Assembly (NCBI RefSeq): GCF_016862435.1
Contig: NZ_BOMY01000021.1
Location: 62,001-126,000 of the forward strand
Source: Paractinoplanes tereljensis
GTDB taxonomy: Bacteria; Actinomycetota; Actinomycetes; Mycobacteriales; Micromonosporaceae
DNA length: 64,000 nt
Direction: 5' to 3'
The position numbers and the translations under genes were made by a program. This document shows, in pieces, positions 60,266 through 64,000 of the stretch (position 1 is the stretch's first letter; every line of letters begins with the position of its first letter). The notes beneath the pieces are model-generated. The model did no database searches, was not told where the DNA came from, and worked only from the letters and a program-made list of their open reading frames with translations.

Positions 60266-61444
60266 TCAATGAATCTGATTTGCAGGTTTGTTGCATTCAC
60301 TTACTGTGGAGCGGCGGTCGGCGGCGAGCAGCGCGACCGCGGCCACCACCAGCAGACCCCCGGTCAGGGCGAGCGGGCGCGGCCCGTGCGCGGACAGCAG
60401 CGCGCCCCCGGCGAGTGAACCCGCGGCGATGCCGATGTTGAACGCGGAACCCAGGGTGGCCGAGGCGAGGTCGGTGCTGCCCGGCGCGACCTGCAGCATC
60501 CGGTTCTGCAGGGCGGTCGCGAAGGCGGCGTAGGCCAGCCCCTGCCCGGCCAGCAGCACCACCGTGACCGGCCGCAACCCACCGAGGGCGGCGAGACCCA
60601 GCAGCGCGATCGCGCCGATCGCCAGGGGCACCAGCATCGATCCGACCGGGTGACGGTCGAGTGTGCGGGAGACCGCGACGGTACCGAGCGTGCCGGCCGC
60701 CCCGGCCACGAAAAGTAGCGGGGCCAGGGCCGCGTCACCGAATCCCGAGACGTCGAGCAGGAACGGTGTCACGTACGTGTAGAAGGTCAGGAAGCCGGTG
60801 ATGCCCACCGCCGTGACCAGCACGATGATCCGGAATTTGCGCCGGTCCGGCGCGGTCCCGCGGGCCGCGCCGCCGGCCTCCGGCCGGTACGACGGAAGTA
60901 GCGCGGCCACCGCCACCGCCGTCACTACCCCGAACGCCGCCATCAGCACGAACGCGCTGCGCCAGCCGGTCTGCTGGCCCAGCCAGGTGCAGATCGGCAC
61001 GCCGAGAACCGGCGCCAGCGCCGGTCCGACACCGAACAGGGCGACCACCCGGCCGCGTTTCCCGACCGGAAAGAGGCCGGTCACGGCGGGCGCCGAAACC
61101 GACCAGAAAAGAGCCTGCGTCAGCGCGGTGATCAGTCGGGCGCCGGCCAGCATTTCGTACGTCGGAGCCAGCGCACCGGCCAGATTGGCGGCCGCGAACA
61201 ACACCATCGTGACGGTGAGCAGTTGCCGCCGCGGAACACGCTGGGTAAGCAGGGTCAGTGGGATCGAGGCCAGCACGACGACCACGGCGTAGCCGCTCAC
61301 CAGCAGCCCCACCTGCGACCGTGACCGATCCAGATCAGGCGCCATGACGGCGAGCAGGCCGATCGGCAGCAGTTCGGTGGTGACGAAGGCGAACGCGGCA
61401 AGCGACAACACGACAAGCGCGGCCCAGGCCCGGCGCATCGTCAT
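60266..61444 (-). CDS. MFS transporter (DHA1 / sugar-efflux-like)
   Basis: Proton-driven exporter with 12 predicted helices, 392 residues. The first helix region is LAAFAFVTTELLPIGLLAVM; the DHA1 motif A-like loop is TLLTQRVPRRQLLTVTMVLF; motif C-like GVGPALAPVLGVPICTWLG lies in TM5. It resembles AraJ/SotB-type sugar or drug efflux. It precedes the pectate lyase gene in the same direction, 162 bp upstream. Substrate unknown. Confidence 0.9.
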   Translation of the reverse strand: MTMRRAWAALVVLSLAAFAFVTTELLPIGLLAVMAPDLDRSRSQVGLLVSGYAVVVVLASIPLTLLTQRVPRRQLLTVTMVLFAAANLAGALAPTYEMLAGARLITALTQALFWSVSAPAVTGLFPVGKRGRVVALFGVGPALAPVLGVPICTWLGQQTGWRSAFVLMAAFGVVTAVAVAALLPSYRPEAGGAARGTAPDRRKFRIIVLVTAVGITGFLTFYTYVTPFLLDVSGFGDAALAPLLFVAGAAGTLGTVAVSRTLDRHPVGSMLVPLAIGAIALLGLAALGGLRPVTVVLLAGQGLAYAAFATALQNRMLQVAPGSTDLASATLGSAFNIGIAAGSLAGGALLSAHGPRPLALTGGLLVVAAVALLAADRRSTVSECNKPANQIH

Positions 61445-61573
61445 GCCGCCCTACCTTGACGAAAGAGCGGAAGACCCAAAGCGCGATCATGACACTCGCT
61501 TCGCTCGGTCATGCCGCCATCATGCGGGAAAACGCGTGGCCCCGGTTGGCGCCGACCGTTCACAATGCCGGGC

Positions 61574-62314
61574 ATGCGCACACGGGAGGCGGCCGAGGCC
61601 GCGCGCTGGCTGGCGGCACACGGCATCACACGGCAGGCCGGTGGCCGATGGCTCGACGACGGCCGGGAAATCGGCGACAACGATCTCGTCCACGAGTGGA
61701 CGCGGGACCTGCTGGTGGACGGTGGCCTGCGGCTCGGGTTGGGACTGCTCGACCTGGTGGACCAATATTGGGTGACCGTCGAGATCGGGTGGTACGTGGC
61801 CGAGCGCGACGAACCGGGGGTCTACGACGCACTCTGGGCCGGTTATCGGGAGCGGCTCGAGGGCGCCGCGCCGTGCGAGGCGGTGCTCTATTCGCTGTGG
61901 GTGGACTGGTTCTCCGACCGCGACACCGTCGACGCGGCGTTCGGGGCGGTGCTGGCCGACGACGTACGGCATCTGCGGTCTCGTCGTCGCCTGCGGGAGC
62001 TGGCCGCCGGCCGGATGCACCGCCGGGCAGCCCGGGTTCTGGCCAATTCCGGGCCGGTCCGCTGGTCTCTCAAGCACGACATCTACGAGGCCGCGACGGC
62101 CCTGCCGGAGCTGCACCACGCGGTCTTCCGCGGCCTGCTGATGAGTTACCACGACGTGTACGGCGATCTGTCCCCGGTCGCGGCGATGGAGCTGCTCGAC
62201 GTCCTGCATCTGCCACCGCACACCGAGCACCTGGCCGCGTTCCGGGCGGTGCTGGAGACCGGGGCGCACCACCATTACCGCAACCCCGGCCTGTGGGAGC
62301 AGATGGTCGGCTGA
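61574..62314 (+). CDS. Unknown helical protein
   Basis: 246 residues, no recognised family. It is helix- and Trp-rich: EAARWLAAHGITRQAGGRWL, LRLGLGLLDLVDQYWVTVEI, and PVAAMELLDVLHLPPHTEHL. No membrane segment, signal peptide or catalytic motif. ATG 61574 is taken; ATG 61565 is possible. The stop abuts the sigma-factor gene on the other strand with no gap. GC3 is high and supports coding. Confidence 0.68.
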   Translation: MRTREAAEAARWLAAHGITRQAGGRWLDDGREIGDNDLVHEWTRDLLVDGGLRLGLGLLDLVDQYWVTVEIGWYVAERDEPGVYDALWAGYRERLEGAAPCEAVLYSLWVDWFSDRDTVDAAFGAVLADDVRHLRSRRRLRELAAGRMHRRAARVLANSGPVRWSLKHDIYEAATALPELHHAVFRGLLMSYHDVYGDLSPVAAMELLDVLHLPPHTEHLAAFRAVLETGAHHHYRNPGLWEQMVG

Positions 62315-63541
62315 TCAAAGGGCGGCCGCCTTGTCCAGCAGCACCGAGCGTTCGCGCTGGTTGGCGCAGAGCCGGGCGGCCAGCTCCAGTTCGGCGCGGG
62401 CCTCCGGGTGCCGGCCCAGCCGGGCGAGCAGCTCACCGCGTACGGCCGGGAGCAGATGGGAACCGGGGAGCCGGTCCGCCGCGACCAGCTCGTCCACGAT
62501 GGCCAGGCCCTGCTCCGGGCCGGTGGCCATGGCCACCGCGACGGCCCGGTTGAGCTCGACCACCGGCGACGGCGCGACCCGGCCGAGCGCCTCGTAGAGC
62601 AGCACGATCCGGTCCCAGTCGGTGGCCTCGACCGACGGCGCCGACGCGTGCGCGGCGGCGATCGCGGCCTGCAGGCCGTACGGGCCGAGGCCGCGCGTCG
62701 AGGCCCGGGTCAGCGCGGTCAGCCCGCGGCGGATCGCCGAGAAGTCCCACCGCCGCCGGTCCTGGTCGGCCAGCAGGATCGGCGAACCGTCCGGGCCGGT
62801 CCGGGCCGGGAAACGCGCGGCGGTCAGCTCGCACAGCGCGAGCAGGCCGTGCACCTCCGGCTCGTCCGCCTGCAGCGCGGCCAGCGTGCGGGCCAGCCGG
62901 ATCGCCTCGTACGCCACGTCGGGTCGCAGCAGCCGGTCGCCCGAGGTGGCCGTCGACCCCTCGGTGAAGATCACGTAGAGGACGCTGAGCACCCCGCCCA
63001 GGCGTTCCCGGCGCTCGGCGGCGGGCGGCAGCTCGAACGGCACCCCGGCCGCCGCGATCGTCTTCTTCGCCCGGGTGATCCGGGCCTGCACGGTCGGCAC
63101 CGGCACCAGGAACGCGCGGGCGATCTCCTCGCTGGACAGGCCGCCGACCACCCGCAGGGTCAGCGCCACCCGGGCCTCGGGCGAGAGCACCGGGTGGCAG
63201 CTGACGAACATCAGCGCGAGGACGTCGTCGTCGATCCGGTCCGGGTCGAGGTCGTAGTCGTCGACCGCCACCTCGATCCCGGGCTCGGCCGCCAGGCGTA
63301 CATATCGGTCCTGCAGGGCGGCCCGGCGGCGGATCGTGTCGATCGCCCGCCGCCGGGCCGTCGTCATCAGCCAGCCGGCCGGATTGGCCGGCGGGTCTGC
63401 CGGCCATGACACCAGCGCTTCGGCCACCGCCTCCTGGGCCGCGTCCTCGGCCAGCCCGAAGTCGCCGGTGAACCGGGCCAGCGCGGCGACGATCCGGGCC
63501 GACTCGATCCGCCAGACGGCCTCGACGTCGGCCGTTCCCAT
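62315..63541 (-). CDS. ECF42-type RNA polymerase sigma factor
   Basis: Sigma factor of 408 residues, twice the usual ECF length. Region 2 is FGLAEDAAQEAVAEALVSWP with NPAGWLMTTARRRAIDTIRR; region 4 is LTLRVVGGLSSEEIARAFLV with PVPTVQARITRAKKTI. The C-terminal 200 residues form the TPR-like extension of ECF42 sigma factors, which lack an anti-sigma gene and are thought to be controlled by that extension. It overlaps the DGPF/YCII gene by 1 bp (TGATG), the standard ECF42 pair. Confidence 0.9.
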   Translation of the reverse strand: MGTADVEAVWRIESARIVAALARFTGDFGLAEDAAQEAVAEALVSWPADPPANPAGWLMTTARRRAIDTIRRRAALQDRYVRLAAEPGIEVAVDDYDLDPDRIDDDVLALMFVSCHPVLSPEARVALTLRVVGGLSSEEIARAFLVPVPTVQARITRAKKTIAAAGVPFELPPAAERRERLGGVLSVLYVIFTEGSTATSGDRLLRPDVAYEAIRLARTLAALQADEPEVHGLLALCELTAARFPARTGPDGSPILLADQDRRRWDFSAIRRGLTALTRASTRGLGPYGLQAAIAAAHASAPSVEATDWDRIVLLYEALGRVAPSPVVELNRAVAVAMATGPEQGLAIVDELVAADRLPGSHLLPAVRGELLARLGRHPEARAELELAARLCANQRERSVLLDKAAAL

Positions 63542-63936
63542 CAGGCCCGGCGCTCCGCGACGGAATCCTGGGTGTCCTGCGGCGTCTCGTCGTCGCCGGC
63601 CACCCGCCGGACCTCGACCTTGGCGCCGGGCGCGGCCGGGACCCGCCGGGCCCACTCGACCGCCTCCTGCTTCGAGGCGACGTCGACCATGAAGTAACCG
63701 CCGAACAGTTCCTTGGTCTCGCCGTACGGCCCGTCGGTGACCACCGGCGCGTCGCCGCCGAAGTCGACCACCACGCTCTGGCCCGGGTCGTCGAGTCCCT
63801 CGGCCGCGAGGAGAACCCCGGCCTTGAACATGTCCTCGATGAACTGCCGGCTGGTGGCCATCATCTCCTCGATGTTCGCCATCATCGCCGCGTTCGACTC
63901 GTCGGTGCCCCGCATGATCAGCATGTACTTCGGCAT
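63541..63936 (-). CDS. DGPF/YCII-domain protein, partner of the ECF42 sigma factor
   Basis: 131 residues. MPKYMLIMRGTDESNAAMMA opens the YCII fold, and the DGPF signature appears as VVTDGPYGETKELFGGYFMV. The C-terminus is acidic (DDETPQDTQDSVAERRA). GAGGAG precedes the ATG at 63936. Members are encoded directly before ECF42 sigma genes; the biochemical role is unknown, though a redox or sensing role has been suggested. It overlaps the sigma gene start by one base. The remaining 64 bases at the window end show no further gene. Confidence 0.9.
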   Translation of the reverse strand: MPKYMLIMRGTDESNAAMMANIEEMMATSRQFIEDMFKAGVLLAAEGLDDPGQSVVVDFGGDAPVVTDGPYGETKELFGGYFMVDVASKQEAVEWARRVPAAPGAKVEVRRVAGDDETPQDTQDSVAERRA

Positions 63937-64000
63937 CGCGTTCTCCTCGTCCAGCGGGCCGCCGATCGGCTCTCGCACCCTAACGTCGAACGAGTTACCC

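Noticed and set aside
61480..61520. Inverted repeat with CTCGCTTCGCTCG before the unknown 61.6-kb gene
   Set aside because: Short, imperfect and of a type frequent in GC-rich genomes; no regulator or terminator role can be supported.

Overview
The window is 64 kb of very GC-rich DNA with dense, strongly GC3-biased genes, many GTG/TTG starts and many 4-bp ATGA/GTGA overlaps. The gene families (XRE-DUF5753/DUF574 pair, GH55-like protein with an actinobacterial signature, DUF2089 ABC operon, ECF42/DGPF pair, NB-ARC-TPR proteins) point to a large-genome actinomycete, most likely Micromonosporaceae (Actinoplanes-like). This is inferred from gene content; there is no rRNA or marker gene to prove it. 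I saw no tRNA, rRNA, CRISPR, IS element or prophage.

Layout. 1-3.2 kb: end of a sugar ABC import operon (lipoprotein binding protein and ATPase) with LacI-type operators, plus a regulator. 3.4-6.8 kb: a signalling operon of MEDS-STAS, MEDS-HATPase and a membrane diguanylate cyclase. 6.9-11.5 kb: LCP cell-wall ligase, two glycosyltransferases and a secreted GH27 alpha-galactosidase. 11.5-13.9 kb: TIR-NB-ARC-TPR protein. 13.9-18.2 kb: D-cysteine desulfhydrase/ACC deaminase-like enzyme, SurE, and a methyltransferase-like/glycosyltransferase-like pair. 18.5-20.9 kb: a short Rho paralogue, a glycolipid-binding-like protein and a MarR regulator. 20.9-24 kb: secreted GH55-like beta-helix protein divergent from a LacI regulator. 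24.5-27.7 kb: MBL-fold hydrolase and a five-gene DUF2089/SHOCT/ABC-2 operon. 27.8-31.2 kb: GNAT under a LacI-type operator, two unknown proteins and a MetE-like methyltransferase. 31.2-34.3 kb: TetR, SnoaL-like protein, phosphoesterase and lipid kinase. 34.4-41.4 kb: XRE/DUF574 pair, aminotransferase, RraA-like protein, tubby-like protein, TetR, 2-hydroxyacid dehydrogenase and an intergenic block of structured tandem repeats. 41.4-49.1 kb: FAD oxidoreductase, STAND ATPase, PutA and LysR.

49.1-58.3 kb is the most accessory-looking part. It holds a TIR-like (Cap12/PycTIR-type) protein, an epimerase coupled to a coiled-coil protein, an unknown 466-aa protein coupled to a NUDIX hydrolase, and an NB-ARC-TPR protein with nine near-identical TPR units. 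A small partner gene carries the same RDN-x-GIVQTGD tag as the NB-ARC protein. 58.3-64 kb: PL9-like pectate lyase, MFS exporter, an unknown protein and an ECF42-type sigma factor with its DGPF/YCII partner.

Two themes recur: use of plant or soil polysaccharides (sugar ABC importer, GH27, GH55-like, PL9, LacI operators) and STAND/TIR conflict or signalling proteins. The best candidates for undescribed biology are the 49-58 kb immune-like region, the 40.97-41.25 kb structured repeats, and the short Rho outside the usual rho locus.
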